A stretch of 64,000 nucleotides of DNA from JAFAQB01 sp046724555. Its GTDB lineage: Archaea; Thermoproteota; Nitrososphaeria; Nitrososphaerales; Nitrososphaeraceae. Below, piece after piece: positions 54,443 to 63,990 of this stretch; the stretch's first letter is position 1, and each line of letters starts with the position of its first letter. The translations under genes and the position numbers were made by a program. The stretch lies in NCBI GenBank assembly GCA_046724555.1, contig JBKOWU010000058.1, positions 1 to 64,000 of the forward strand, read 5' to 3'. Under the pieces are notes generated by a model, which saw only the letters and a list, made by a program, of their open reading frames with translations, had not been told where the DNA came from and did no database searches.

Positions 54443-54604
54443 ATGCTTAAAAAACACGAGATATTAAATTGGTCTGCTTGTGCATTAATAGAAGATCAAT
54501 CAATCTTTAGGTCTGTATATTTGCCTGATACAAGAATTGCCACACCTGCCTCCTGGATAGTTTTTTATTACAAAAACAACCGAAGATGGTTAATTTATGT
54601 CTAA
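54443..54604 (+). CDS. Possible 53-residue leaderless small protein
   Basis: An ATG frame of 53 codons reads MLKKHEILNWSACALIEDQ and later ATPASWIVFYYKNNRRW. A TATA box (CAATATATT, 54414-54422) sits at the exact distance expected for a leaderless transcript beginning at this ATG. The balanced composition looks coding, but no family was recognised and the length allows chance. The remaining 54605-54730 shows nothing. Confidence 0.4.
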   Translation: MLKKHEILNWSACALIEDQSIFRSVYLPDTRIATPASWIVFYYKNNRRWLIYV

Positions 54605-54730
54605 ACTTATAAAAGTCCAAAAAAGCTTTGATTCTCTAATTCGTAGTTGACGATAGATGTAAGTACTCCATCCAATGCTCTAGTGACAAGGTAGCAACTT
54701 GGAAGAAGGTTGTAGTATGATCTCAACTTA

Positions 54731-55582
54731 TTATTTGTTGATAGATGCGATTGATTCTGAAATTATTTTGGCAGCCAGACATGCTGTTATGTTATTGAGA
54801 TCAAAGTCAGGAGATAGCTCCACTATGTCCATGGCAATTATTCCGCTTTGGACTGCTCTTTTGACTAAATATATCAAGTCCATGCTAGAAATACCACCTG
54901 GACAAGGAACAGAAACTCCTGGAGCAAAGGCGGGGTCAACACAATCAAGGTCAATAGAAATGTATTTTTTATGTCGTGTTTTATTGTCGAGCCTCCTGGC
55001 CAATTTTGTAGGGCCTAGTTCTGCAAGATCCATCGGCGTTATGATTTCCAATCCAACCTTGGTTGCATTATCAATCTCCTCAGCCTCGGCTGCTCTAGTT
55101 CCTATTAAGATACTCTTTTTAAAATTGATGAATTCTGCAGAATCTGTCATTATCGATCCGTAGTAGTTATTTGTGGAAGAAACAAAGTCAGGATGTGCAT
55201 CAAAGTAAAATAGACTGATTTTGCCTAGCATCTCGCCAATTTGCCTAAGCGCTATGGTAGTTACGGAGTGGTCACCTCCAATGATAATTGGCAGCTTTCC
55301 ACGTGATATTATGTCCAAAATGATTCCCGGAAGTCTTTCTCTTCCTGCGTTACCAAGATCTAGTATCTTTTTATCTAACAAGTTGCCACGCATAGCAGTA
55401 GTAGGAGTAATTTTGCCTTCTCTTTCGAAAAATTCCGTTTCATTAGATGCAATTCGAATGGTATCTGGAGCTCTACTTGTGCCCTTACGCCTAGCATGTG
55501 ACCTTGATTCGTCGGGGACTCCAATTAAGACAATGTCCGCATCTGACAGAGTTTCAACCGTTGATCTGAAAAACTTGATCAT
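54731..55582 (-). CDS. Agmatinase/arginase family ureohydrolase
   Basis: A 283-residue ureohydrolase with the binuclear manganese ligands: GGDHSVT, FDAHPDF (DAHxD) and SIDLDCVDPAFAPGV (DxDxxDP). Such enzymes hydrolyse agmatine to putrescine and urea, or related guanidino compounds. The substrate specificity within the family cannot be fixed. A TATA-like ATTATAAATA lies about 25 nt before the ATG. Agmatine is also the substrate of TiaS encoded in this window. Confidence 0.87.
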   Translation of the reverse strand: MIKFFRSTVETLSDADIVLIGVPDESRSHARRKGTSRAPDTIRIASNETEFFEREGKITPTTAMRGNLLDKKILDLGNAGRERLPGIILDIISRGKLPIIIGGDHSVTTIALRQIGEMLGKISLFYFDAHPDFVSSTNNYYGSIMTDSAEFINFKKSILIGTRAAEAEEIDNATKVGLEIITPMDLAELGPTKLARRLDNKTRHKKYISIDLDCVDPAFAPGVSVPCPGGISSMDLIYLVKRAVQSGIIAMDIVELSPDFDLNNITACLAAKIISESIASINK

Positions 55583-55815
55583 GGATCATGCTAATATTAT
55601 ATTTATAATTCTAGTCAGTACTGCTTCAACGATATAATAAGATTATCGTGGATCTCTTGAATGATCTGAATTTGAAATGGTCTTTTAGCTGTATACGTTT
55701 TTGGCATCTTATATTATTTATATGTGTCAAGCCCCTCAGCACGGATCTATGCAACATTGCACAAGTTATTAAATAAGCGGAAGTCATACCTCATTTAAAG
55801 GCGAAATAATAAATA

Positions 55816-56133
55816 ATGGATATTACTACGCAGTGGGTTTTCATTCTTGGTATTGGAACAGTCTGTTTCGGAATCTCCTTGTTTGTTTTACATATCCCGA
55901 TAAGAACAATTACTGTTTTTTTCGTTATAGGCTTACCTCTAGTTGCATTATGGCTTTACGTCGATAATAAGTCGAGGTTGCAGAAAAGCGCCAATGCTAT
56001 AGCGCAAGAAGTGTGCCTATGCTCAATTTGTGAACACGAACAAGCAAAAATATGTTTGCAAAAGGCATGTGCCTGCTGTCTGGTTATGAGAGGAAACACT
56101 GTAATAGGTCATTCAGTCAACACGACAAGATAA
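55816..56133 (+). CDS. Small membrane protein with a cysteine-rich tail
   Basis: A 105-residue protein with two hydrophobic helices (VFILGIGTVCFGISLFVL and ITVFFVIGLPLVALWLYV). A cytoplasmic tail follows holding seven cysteines within about 25 residues (CLCSIC, KICLQKACACC), a likely metal or Fe-S site. It is not a known family to me. It resembles other two-TM Cys-cluster proteins of this phylum. The gap after it (56134-56431) shows no gene. Confidence 0.6.
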   Translation: MDITTQWVFILGIGTVCFGISLFVLHIPIRTITVFFVIGLPLVALWLYVDNKSRLQKSANAIAQEVCLCSICEHEQAKICLQKACACCLVMRGNTVIGHSVNTTR

Positions 56134-56431
56134 ATTGCATCTAAGACCATACTTAATGGCATAACCAACTCTGTTGTTGGTGACTGTTAATTATGAAAGA
56201 CTGACGATCACATTGGAAAATTGGAAGATACCTACTATATTTCTGAATAATCATAAATAATAAATGTGCAAGTTTTATCCTTGCATGGAGCTTCTTTCAG
56301 ATTGATCTAATATTAATTATTTACATTTAAGAAACGATGACGAGGTTGTTATAGCAAAGTTAATACATCTGCTTGTTAATCTAAATTGCATTATCAAGCC
56401 TAACAGCAAACGTGACAAAATTAATTACAAG

Positions 56432-56956
56432 ATGAAAAAAATCTTTATGCCTACGATCTTTATCGTATTATATTTGTCAATAATCACCCAGGGGATTGCT
56501 ATAATGTCGTCAATAATGCCAAATGATCGCCATCAAATTAATAATTCCGGAGAATCGCTAATGCCAGTAACTTATGCTGCAGGCGTAATACAGCGAACAT
56601 CATCAGGGGAACGGGTCTTGACTTTAGTTGTTCCTGTTGCTCAGAAGAGCAATATTACGATCTCTGAAAAGATGGACGGAAACATCACGATATCAGATCA
56701 ATATATAATAACTCTCAAGGATGAAGTATCTCGTACTCCAGAATCTCTTCAGAATGCACTTGATAATTTGACTGCCAAGGTTCAGAGCGAGGGTGCAAAA
56801 GTGATTTATGTCTACAAACAGGCAATAAAGGGCCTAGCCATCAAGGTGCCAGACCAACATATACTTGCACGGTTGATTAAGGATCTTAGAAACGATCCAA
56901 GAGTTGCCGCGATAGAGCCAGACAAGACTATGCATGTTTTCTCAGCTGGAATGTAG
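56432..56956 (+). CDS. Secreted stand-alone inhibitor I9 / subtilisin propeptide-like protein
   Basis: A 174-residue protein. The N-terminal hydrophobic segment (IFIVLYLSIITQGIAIMSSI) is a signal peptide or anchor. Residues about 85-170 form an I9 fold: ISDQYIITLKDEV, GLAIKVPDQHILARLIKDL and DPRVAAIEPDKTMHV. The I9 domain normally acts as the intramolecular chaperone and inhibitor of subtilases. Here it stands alone, 350 nt upstream of a subtilisin whose own propeptide has the same motif pattern, so it may inhibit or help fold that enzyme. Confidence 0.78.
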   Translation: MKKIFMPTIFIVLYLSIITQGIAIMSSIMPNDRHQINNSGESLMPVTYAAGVIQRTSSGERVLTLVVPVAQKSNITISEKMDGNITISDQYIITLKDEVSRTPESLQNALDNLTAKVQSEGAKVIYVYKQAIKGLAIKVPDQHILARLIKDLRNDPRVAAIEPDKTMHVFSAGM

Positions 56957-57270
56957 TAAAAAGCTGTTTTACAACTTATAAAAAATTTCCAAACGTTCTT
57001 TGACAAGATTAGGAAAATTCATTTCCTATTGATGCATAAAGAGTATGTAAATTAGCTTCTTGTAGTATTGGTAAAATGCACACTTGAGTCTGTTGAAATT
57101 GCCCCTTACTCACGAAGATAAAATTATCGGAACCACTATAACGTAAAACGTGAGAGTTATTAGTTGTAAAGATTGCAATTTAATTAACTCGGATGTACTC
57201 GCAATTAGCTCTTTGCCACTGAATCTTCTGATAGTTGGTTACAAAGGATTGTTAATTATAAAGTAGTAGC

Positions 57271-57291
57271 ATTCCTTTTATAAAAAGGAAT
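57271..57291 (+). promoter_or_regulatory. Palindrome overlapping the TATA box of the subtilisin gene
   Basis: Two perfect 9-bp arms (ATTCCTTTT and AAAAGGAAT) flank a central ATA; the centre forms the TATA box TTTTATAAA. It ends 16 nt before the ATG, matching a leaderless or very short-leader promoter. A protein binding the palindrome would block TBP, so it looks like an operator. The rest of 56957-57270 shows no gene. Confidence 0.5.
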
Positions 57292-57307
57292 TAATTACGG
57301 TCTGGTA

Positions 57308-58807
57308 ATGTTTACAGCAGCCAGTAATCGCGATCGGCCAGTACACTCTGCTATAGCAGTGGCTGCAATGGTTTTTTTGATATTTTCACTTGTTATTTTT
57401 CAAGCGAGTGTTGTGCGCTCTGCCACCCCTCAGAGTCAGAGCGGATTTGAATTTGTTCAAATACCGCTACCGCTACCGCTACCTAACCCTATGTGGCGGA
57501 GCATGCAATCCCAACCAAGCTTAGCAAATCATACACAACACAGTGTAAATTACACACAACAGAGTGTAAATCATATACATGTTTCGAATGATGCAGTAAG
57601 AGAGGTTGTTGCCTCTGATGCGGCGGTAATACCAGATCAATACATTATAGTCCTGAAGTCAGGTGCACATCCTGATGCGTCTTCAATAGTAGGTAAAGTA
57701 AAAAATTCAGCTGCAACTATCATGAATTCTGTAGCCGATAAACTTCGGAAGTTGGATGCCTCAATCATTTTCACAAATAACTTTGCATTTGGAGGTTTCT
57801 CAGCTAAAATCGCTGATCCCGCGGCACTTGATATTATAAAACAAGACCCTAATGTCGCTTTTATAGAACAAGATAAACTAGTTCACATCAATTCACAGAT
57901 CCTACCTACAGGTGTAATGAGGATAGGAGCCGGTCATAGCTCTGCAATCGCAGGAAACGGAGTTGGAGATGATGTTGACTCTGACATTGCAATTCTAGAT
58001 ACGGGCATAAGCTTGAGCCATCCCGATCTAAATGTATATAGGCAACAAACATTTGTAGCAGGTACCACGACAGCCAACGATGATAATGGCCATGGTACGC
58101 ATGTCGCAGGCATTGCAGCAGCTAAGGATAATTCTATAGGTGTAGTTGGAGTTGCTCCTGGAGCGAGGCTATGGGCTGTAAAAGTGCTAGACAAAGATGG
58201 GGCAGGCGCGATTTCTACTATTATTAAGGGTATAGACTATATAACTCAACATGCCAGCGAAATTGATGTTGTTAACTTAAGCTTTGGATGCGAGTGCAAT
58301 TCTCCTGCGCTTGACGCCGCAATAAATAGTTCAGTACAAGCAGGTTTAACTTACACAGTATCAGCGGGAAATGATCACAAGGATGCTTCAACTTTTTCAC
58401 CTGCCAACGATCCGAACGTAATCGCAGTCTCAGCAATTGCGGATAGTGATGGCAAATGTGGCGGGACAGGAGGGCCCACAAACCATGGAAATGACGATAC
58501 ACTTGCTGACTTTAGTAATTATGGAAAAGTGGTATCCATTTCTGCGCCAGGTGTAAACATACTCTCTACATTCAAGGATAACTCATATACAACCCTATCT
58601 GGCACGAGCATGGCATCACCATTCGTAGCTGGAGCTGCTGCTCTATACAAGTCTTTTCATAAGAGCGCATCCCCATCTGAAGTGCGTAGCGCTCTTTTAA
58701 ACGAAGGGTCTATTGCATCAACTACCTGCGACCACGATGGTCACGGTTATTTTGTGGGGGATCCTGATGGTTTGCATGAGCCATTACTATATGCTGGAGG
58801 ACTTTGA
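57308..58807 (+). CDS. Secreted subtilisin-like serine protease (S8)
   Basis: A 499-residue subtilase. Signal peptide/anchor at about 14-38, a PLPLPLP linker, NHTQHSV/NYTQQSV repeats at 74-90, an I9 propeptide (about 105-195) and the catalytic domain. The triad is Asp231 (AILDTGIS), His262 (NGHGTHVAG) and Ser434 (SGTSMASP), with oxyanion Asn355 (SAGND). It is a complete active enzyme, probably acting outside the membrane on peptides or surface proteins. The preceding gene encodes a free I9 protein. A palindrome covers the promoter. Confidence 0.93.
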   Translation: MFTAASNRDRPVHSAIAVAAMVFLIFSLVIFQASVVRSATPQSQSGFEFVQIPLPLPLPNPMWRSMQSQPSLANHTQHSVNYTQQSVNHIHVSNDAVREVVASDAAVIPDQYIIVLKSGAHPDASSIVGKVKNSAATIMNSVADKLRKLDASIIFTNNFAFGGFSAKIADPAALDIIKQDPNVAFIEQDKLVHINSQILPTGVMRIGAGHSSAIAGNGVGDDVDSDIAILDTGISLSHPDLNVYRQQTFVAGTTTANDDNGHGTHVAGIAAAKDNSIGVVGVAPGARLWAVKVLDKDGAGAISTIIKGIDYITQHASEIDVVNLSFGCECNSPALDAAINSSVQAGLTYTVSAGNDHKDASTFSPANDPNVIAVSAIADSDGKCGGTGGPTNHGNDDTLADFSNYGKVVSISAPGVNILSTFKDNSYTTLSGTSMASPFVAGAAALYKSFHKSASPSEVRSALLNEGSIASTTCDHDGHGYFVGDPDGLHEPLLYAGGL

Positions 58808-59215
58808 TACCAGATACAGAGTTATAACCTTCTATTTTTTCGGTCAGGCTTTGGCTTGTGAAGCTGTTACTTAATATATTTGCGATTACTGTGGATATTC
58901 GGATTGAGGCTAGAATATTTGTGTTGAGTATGAGCGATTGCCCCAGCAGAATTTGAAGACACTTTTCGTCCATTATTTTATGGATTATCATCTACTACTA
59001 CACGGTCAGATGTTGATTCATTTGACATAATGTTACTTGTAGAATTACTGCTAATAGTCTGTTACCAAATATGGTATCATACCATGATTGCGATTGCGGA
59101 TGCTGATACATATAGCCTCTGCAAAGCTGAATACAGCAAATTTTTATCGAGTAAAATAAAAGAAGATGATATATCTCGTGTCGTCTTGCATCAGAAAGAA
59201 GCATAATCCTGATCT
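58808..59215. other. Intergenic stretch, nothing recognised
   Basis: Between the convergent subtilisin and YyaL-type genes. No gene, RNA or repeat is supported. Confidence 0.45.
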
Positions 59216-61339
59216 TTATTGAGGTGCAATTGTTCTTTGCAATTCTTCAACAGAATATATAGGCAGAGAACAAGCAAAGTTCTTACATACAAATGCTACT
59301 TCGGGTTTATCTTCTTTCTCCAAAGTTGTGGTTCTGCCTGCAAACATAGGATATTTCTGGATTTTTTCTAACTGTGCTATGTCCTTTATGACAACACTAA
59401 TTCCATCTGCGAGATACTGCTTGTTCAACCAATGGGTCATTTTGTAAGAAACTTCCTTCGTAGGTCTTTGGATGATAACAATCTCGGCTGGGCTCTTCTT
59501 CAAATACATTGACATGGTCACGAGTAACTGTCCAAATCCAAATGGATTTTTTACGGCTGGTGTGCTCGCGGCCTTAATGATCTGTTCTGCCTTTTGGAGG
59601 TAATCCTTATTTTGGACAATATGGAAAAGTCTAAGCAAGTTATACGCTGCCATTGAATTACCACTAGGAATGGCAAGATCATAGAAGTTCTTTGTTCTAA
59701 TTATGAGTTGTTCGTGATCATCGGATGTAAGAAAAAGACTTCCACTGCTACTATCCCAGAAATGCTTTAGCATAAAGTTGGTATAATTCAATGCCTTTTC
59801 GAGATACTCAGCTTTGCAGTCAACTTCAAATACATCTAACAAACCGTTAATGTAAAAGGCATAGTCATCAAGGTATGCATTTAGCTTCGAAACACCGTTT
59901 TTAAATGTTCTGCGCAGCCTTGCTCCGTCATCGACAGCAATCTTGCTTTCGATGAAATTTATTGCATTTAATGCATAGTCGAGATATTTTTTATTATCTG
60001 TAATACGGTATCCTTTAGCAAACCCAGATATCATAAGGCCGTTCCACGATGTCAAAATCTTGTCATCAGTTCCCGGCCTTGTCCTCCTATCCCTAATTTC
60101 AAAGAGCTCTTTGCGAGCATTTTTGATAATCTGTTCTACACCGTTAGGATCTATGCCATATTTTTGTGATAAGCTATTTAATGACGTGACTATGCTTAGA
60201 ATGTTCTTTCCCTCAAAGTTGCCTCCGTCCGTGACTCCATAGTAATCACAAAATATATCAGCAACGGTAGCGTCTCCTAGGCTTTCTACTATTTCTCTTT
60301 TCGACCAGACGTAGAATTTTCCTTCTTCGCCATCGGAATCGGCATCCTGAGCAGAGTAGAAGCCACCTTCAGGAGAAGTCATTTCCCTGATAACAAACTC
60401 AAGGGTACTTTCGACTATTCGCATATAGCTTTCCCTGCCAGAGATCTGATATAGTTCTGCATACAGTTGCGTTAAAAGTGCGTTGTCATAGAGCATCTTT
60501 TCAAAATGAGGAACTAGCCATTTCTGGTCAGTAGAATATCTGGAAAATCCTCCGCCCAGTTGGTCATGGATTCCCCCTGCAGCCATTTTGTCTGCGGTAA
60601 ACATCACAAAATCTCTGAAGCGGCTTATTCTTGAAATATCATAATATCGTAGCATGAACAGAAGATTTGAAACATTGGGAAATTTTGGAGCGTGACCAAA
60701 ACCACCATAGGCAGGATCTGCCATATGAAGCAAACCCACGCCTGCCTCGTCCAAAACTGATCTGTCAATATCTAGGTGTTGGCCTTGTACTTCGATATCC
60801 ATGGCCATGGAAGACAAAGACTGCATGAACTCTGACGCAGCAGAATCCACTTGCTGTTTACTGGTGTGATATGATTGTGACATCTGATTTAAGACGGTTC
60901 TAAAACTAGGCATACCATACCTACTGTCTGCAGGAAAATATGTTCCGACATAATACGGCTTTTGATCAGGAGTCAAGAATACGGACAGCGGCCATCCGCC
61001 GTTACCAATCGCGAGCTGACAAACCCTCTGGTATATATCATCTATATCTGGGCGCTCTTCCCTATCTACTTTAATATTGATGAAATTCGCATTCATCATC
61101 TTAGCAGTATCTTCGTTCTCGAAGGACTCATGTGCCATAACGTGACACCAGTGACATGCGCTATAACCTATACTGAGGAAAATTGGTTTATCTTCGCTTT
61201 TAGCTCTGCCCAGAGCCTCTTTCCCCCAAGGATACCAGTCAACAGGATTATACGCATGCTGCAGCAGGTATGGGCTGCTCTCATTAATTAATCTATTAGC
61301 TTTGCCCTTATCGTCGTTGTGTGTACTCTGACTTTGCAT
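59216..61339 (-). CDS. Thioredoxin-domain protein of the YyaL/SSP411 (DUF255) family
   Basis: A 707-residue protein. The N-terminal thioredoxin-like domain (about 15-175) has the motif SACHWCHVMAHESF with a CxxC and VDREERPDID. The rest is an alpha/alpha-barrel like six-hairpin glycosidases (GGFSRYSTDQKWLVPHFEKMLYDNALL, DKILTSWNGLMI, IPSGNSMAAYNLLRL). The family is widespread, including human SPATA20, but without an assigned reaction. A TATA box CTTAAATAG (minus, about 61365-61373) gives a leaderless start. Confidence 0.92.
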   Translation of the reverse strand: MQSQSTHNDDKGKANRLINESSPYLLQHAYNPVDWYPWGKEALGRAKSEDKPIFLSIGYSACHWCHVMAHESFENEDTAKMMNANFINIKVDREERPDIDDIYQRVCQLAIGNGGWPLSVFLTPDQKPYYVGTYFPADSRYGMPSFRTVLNQMSQSYHTSKQQVDSAASEFMQSLSSMAMDIEVQGQHLDIDRSVLDEAGVGLLHMADPAYGGFGHAPKFPNVSNLLFMLRYYDISRISRFRDFVMFTADKMAAGGIHDQLGGGFSRYSTDQKWLVPHFEKMLYDNALLTQLYAELYQISGRESYMRIVESTLEFVIREMTSPEGGFYSAQDADSDGEEGKFYVWSKREIVESLGDATVADIFCDYYGVTDGGNFEGKNILSIVTSLNSLSQKYGIDPNGVEQIIKNARKELFEIRDRRTRPGTDDKILTSWNGLMISGFAKGYRITDNKKYLDYALNAINFIESKIAVDDGARLRRTFKNGVSKLNAYLDDYAFYINGLLDVFEVDCKAEYLEKALNYTNFMLKHFWDSSSGSLFLTSDDHEQLIIRTKNFYDLAIPSGNSMAAYNLLRLFHIVQNKDYLQKAEQIIKAASTPAVKNPFGFGQLLVTMSMYLKKSPAEIVIIQRPTKEVSYKMTHWLNKQYLADGISVVIKDIAQLEKIQKYPMFAGRTTTLEKEDKPEVAFVCKNFACSLPIYSVEELQRTIAPQ

Positions 61340-61572
61340 TTGTCATCAACTATTGGCAACAATGCTATTTAAGACTCATTTATGAGATCCCGGCTATGAA
61401 TTCATTACTATTTATTCTTAAAGCTGCAAAATATTTTAGTGAGTTTTGTAAGAGTCAAACAGCTGAAAAAAATATGAATGTGATCTCTTGTGAACAATAT
61501 ATCCCGCTCCGAGTGCTCATAACGAATGCCAACTGCAGCCCGAATAGGCAACTTGTAGCAAAACAATTTGTG

Positions 61573-61764
61573 TCATGAAGACTCTTTGATGCAAAGATTC
61601 CTTTGTTTGTGGTCTTGAAAATGAACCTCGCAGAAGTCATTATTGCACTCATAGCAATGCCAATCAGAGAGAGTATAACATACCATACATCGTCCTATTG
61701 GTTTATTGTAATCAAAATTTTTTCTGGGTTTTGCAGGCTTGTGCTGCTGCTGTCCTCTCAACAA
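61573..61764 (-). CDS. Small B-box/treble-clef-like zinc-finger protein, 63 residues
   Basis: A TTG-initiated frame of 63 residues. After a basic, Gln-rich start (RGQQQHKPAKPRK) it has C26-x2-C29-x7-C37-x2-C40-x4-C45-x2-H48-x3-H52. This ordered ligand series supports a two-zinc cross-brace or B-box-type finger. Nucleic-acid or protein binding is inferred. The TTG could equally be the one at 61761. Confidence 0.68.
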   Translation of the reverse strand: MLRGQQQHKPAKPRKNFDYNKPIGRCMVCYTLSDWHCYECNNDFCEVHFQDHKQRNLCIKESS

Positions 61765-62138
61765 TGAATCCCCATAAAAACAATAAGAAACCTAAACAAA
61801 TACTATCATTTCACCAGGACGGAATATACGTTTACTGATGGAAACATCATCCCTACTTTTTCTTGCTCCAACTTGATTTACTAAGAATTATAATTATATA
61901 AGCATAAAGTTCCATAATAAAATACACATACGAATGTTATTGTCATACAATTTTGATGTTCTTCCAACATTTGTTTAGTTTCTATCAGACCGTCTCAAAT
62001 GTATAAAGGTTTCCTAACCGAAAGCGACGATACAAACACCGAATATAAAAGTATATCCTCTAAATGTCTTTATTCACTAGAGATTCTTATCAATATATAT
62101 AGAATTAGATCAACTTTTTCACGTAATGACAGACGTAC
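61765..62138. other. Intergenic stretch, nothing recognised
   Basis: A/T-rich sequence between the small zinc-finger gene and the RNase Z stop, without supported features. Confidence 0.45.
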
Positions 62139-63092
62139 TTAAGAGTCGCATGTCTTATGAGCATTTTTTGGTTTGTCATCATATGGAACGTGAACAACTT
62201 TGAGATCCTCGGCTGCTTCGGTGTTGTCGTGGATTCGCTTTGCCTCCTTTACCAAGTCTGTAACGTCCCCATATCTAGCACTGAAGTGAGTGAGGTATAG
62301 TTTTTTAACGGAAGACGACTTCGCCAAAAAAGCAGCTTCTGTAGCAGTACTATGAAAGCTTTCCATGGCTTTGGCATGCTCGTCTTGGCTGTAGGTTGAT
62401 TCATAGATTAGCAGATCGCAATCGTTAAAGAAGAGCCGCAATTTTTCTGTGGGTCTAGTATCACCGGATATACCAATTTTTCGGCCAGGCCTCGGAGATC
62501 CAACTACCCTAGATGAGTTTACAGTCTTTCCATCTATAACAATATCCCTGCCATCTTGCAGTTCACGATATAATTCGCCTTCAGGGATCCCTAGGCGTTT
62601 GGCTTCTTCAATATTAAATTTGCCTGGCCTATCAAATTCCGTTACACAGAAAGAATAGGCAGGAACAGAATGAGATGATTCACAGCAAGTAATTTGATAG
62701 TCTCTAGCTTTTGTTACAACACCTTCCCCTTCAATTATATGAATATTTACATCAAAGACAAGTCCGAAATGTATGATCCTCATATTCTCCTTTATGAATT
62801 CTCCTAATCTTGGTTCCCCAAATATGTCAACTGCTCTCTGTCTACCTTGTAGGGACATTGTTTGCAAAAGTCCGAGTAAGCCGACACAGTGGTCGGCATG
62901 CATATGTGTTACAAAGATTTTCATTTTTCTATTCATACCAAGATGAGCTTTGATGAAATTTTGCTGCATACCTTCACCTGCATCGAATAGTAACAGTTCT
63001 GACCCCCTTGTCAATGCTACCGATGATAAACCTCGTCTGAATGTAGGAATAGCTGCCGAGGTTCCAAGAAATGTTATTCTTAGTTCTGTCAT
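62139..63092 (-). CDS. rnz: Ribonuclease Z
   Basis: A 317-residue short-form RNase Z. It has FLGTSAAIPT near the start, FDAGEGMQQNF, the zinc motif THMHADHCVGLLGL, a flexible-arm region (about 150-200), GDTRPTEKL, and the C-terminal YLTHFSARYGD histidine motif. It cleaves tRNA 3' trailers to leave the end for CCA addition by the enzyme encoded at 45676; tRNA genes here lack CCA. The frame and length are standard. Confidence 0.95.
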   Translation of the reverse strand: MTELRITFLGTSAAIPTFRRGLSSVALTRGSELLLFDAGEGMQQNFIKAHLGMNRKMKIFVTHMHADHCVGLLGLLQTMSLQGRQRAVDIFGEPRLGEFIKENMRIIHFGLVFDVNIHIIEGEGVVTKARDYQITCCESSHSVPAYSFCVTEFDRPGKFNIEEAKRLGIPEGELYRELQDGRDIVIDGKTVNSSRVVGSPRPGRKIGISGDTRPTEKLRLFFNDCDLLIYESTYSQDEHAKAMESFHSTATEAAFLAKSSSVKKLYLTHFSARYGDVTDLVKEAKRIHDNTEAAEDLKVVHVPYDDKPKNAHKTCDS

Positions 63093-63636
63093 TTTGTCAA
63101 TTGACCTTTGAGCTACCTTAATCTCACTATGTAAGTGGGTCTAAAAATTATTGCTACGTTCCTTCGATTGAGTTAGTGCGTGTATGTGATTAATTGTTTT
63201 TTGATTAATATATCGCTCTCGATTGGCTTTGTACTCTAATAGTATTTTGTTGTTATAGTTGTGATCATACTTCAATAATATTTGTTGCATCCATAGTGTT
63301 TTAATATTTTTCCTGCATCACTGGATCGTTTTGAGAATTTTAGACGTCAAGCGAATAGTGTGTCTAATATATAGTATGATTTGAAGATGACTTCTATAAG
63401 AGTAAACCCCGAAACGAAGCGCCCAACATACTTTTTGACTTTGCCCAATTTCCGCTTGATGAGAGGGCAAATACTAAGGGTACTGTATTCACGATTCGTC
63501 GAGGTATGGAGCAGGCCAGACCCCCCAAGCATTATTGTATACAGTAATTCGGTTCAATTCCATCTCGTTCAACAATCAGTTAATCTCCATTACGGTAAAA
63601 GATAATTCGAAATCCTAGTTCATCACAGAGATGTAC
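63093..63636. other. Intergenic stretch between RNase Z and SRP RNA genes
   Basis: No convincing gene. Short open frames at 63381-63605 lack recognisable features. Confidence 0.4.
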
Positions 63637-63963
63637 ATGCGGAGGCAGCCCACTAGTACCACCGCAAATAAAAGGCCCCATTTCTAGCGCCGCAAGATCC
63701 AGCACGTAGACGTGCCAGCATGGCTACGCCGCCTTAGGATTGCTCCCTCCCGGACCTCATCCATTTCGACGATTCGCAGTCAAACCCATGCCTTCGCATG
63801 GTTCGCTGCTCATAACCATCCGACACGGCATGCTCTCATATCAGCAGCACAAGCGGGAACCTCCTATCTGCGGATTTATCTAGCAGTTACTGATCCCAGC
63901 ATAAAGCCGATTTCTGGTGTTAGTAGGGTACGGCTAGCACCCTGATCCTCCCCACCTCCGTAA
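63637..63963 (-). ncRNA. Signal recognition particle 7S RNA
   Basis: On the minus strand this G+C-rich block contains GGTCCGGGAGGGAGCAA (63756-63740), the conserved asymmetric loop and tetraloop region of SRP helix 8. The 5' and 3' ends carry complementary CGGAGG and CCTCCG, as expected for helix 1 of archaeal SRP RNA. A TATA box (63981-63990) lies about 25 nt before the predicted 5' end. The length of about 325 nt is normal. The RNA scaffolds SRP19 and SRP54 for co-translational targeting. Ends are accurate to a few nucleotides at best. Confidence 0.85.
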
Positions 63964-63980
63964 CCTCAGTATGCAGAATC

Positions 63981-63990
63981 ATTATATTTG
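63981..63990 (-). promoter_or_regulatory. TATA box of the SRP RNA gene
   Basis: CAAATATAAT on the minus strand, about 25 nt upstream of the predicted 7S RNA 5' end. Confidence 0.5.

Noticed and set aside
54699..55637. Plus-strand frames opposite the agmatinase-family gene
   Set aside because: Antisense shadows with Ser/Ile/Leu-rich composition.
58722..58991. 89-codon minus-strand frame at the subtilisin 3' end
   Set aside because: Partly antisense to a conserved gene and without features.
61321..61578. 85-codon plus-strand frame downstream of the YyaL-type gene start
   Set aside because: Overlaps the YyaL promoter and small zinc-finger gene; low coding likelihood.
63381..63605. Short plus-strand frame between RNase Z and SRP RNA
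   Set aside because: No conserved features and a plausible chance frame.
63712..63945. 77-codon plus-strand frame in the G+C-rich block near the window end
   Set aside because: It lies opposite the SRP 7S RNA; the G+C-rich structure explains the open frame.
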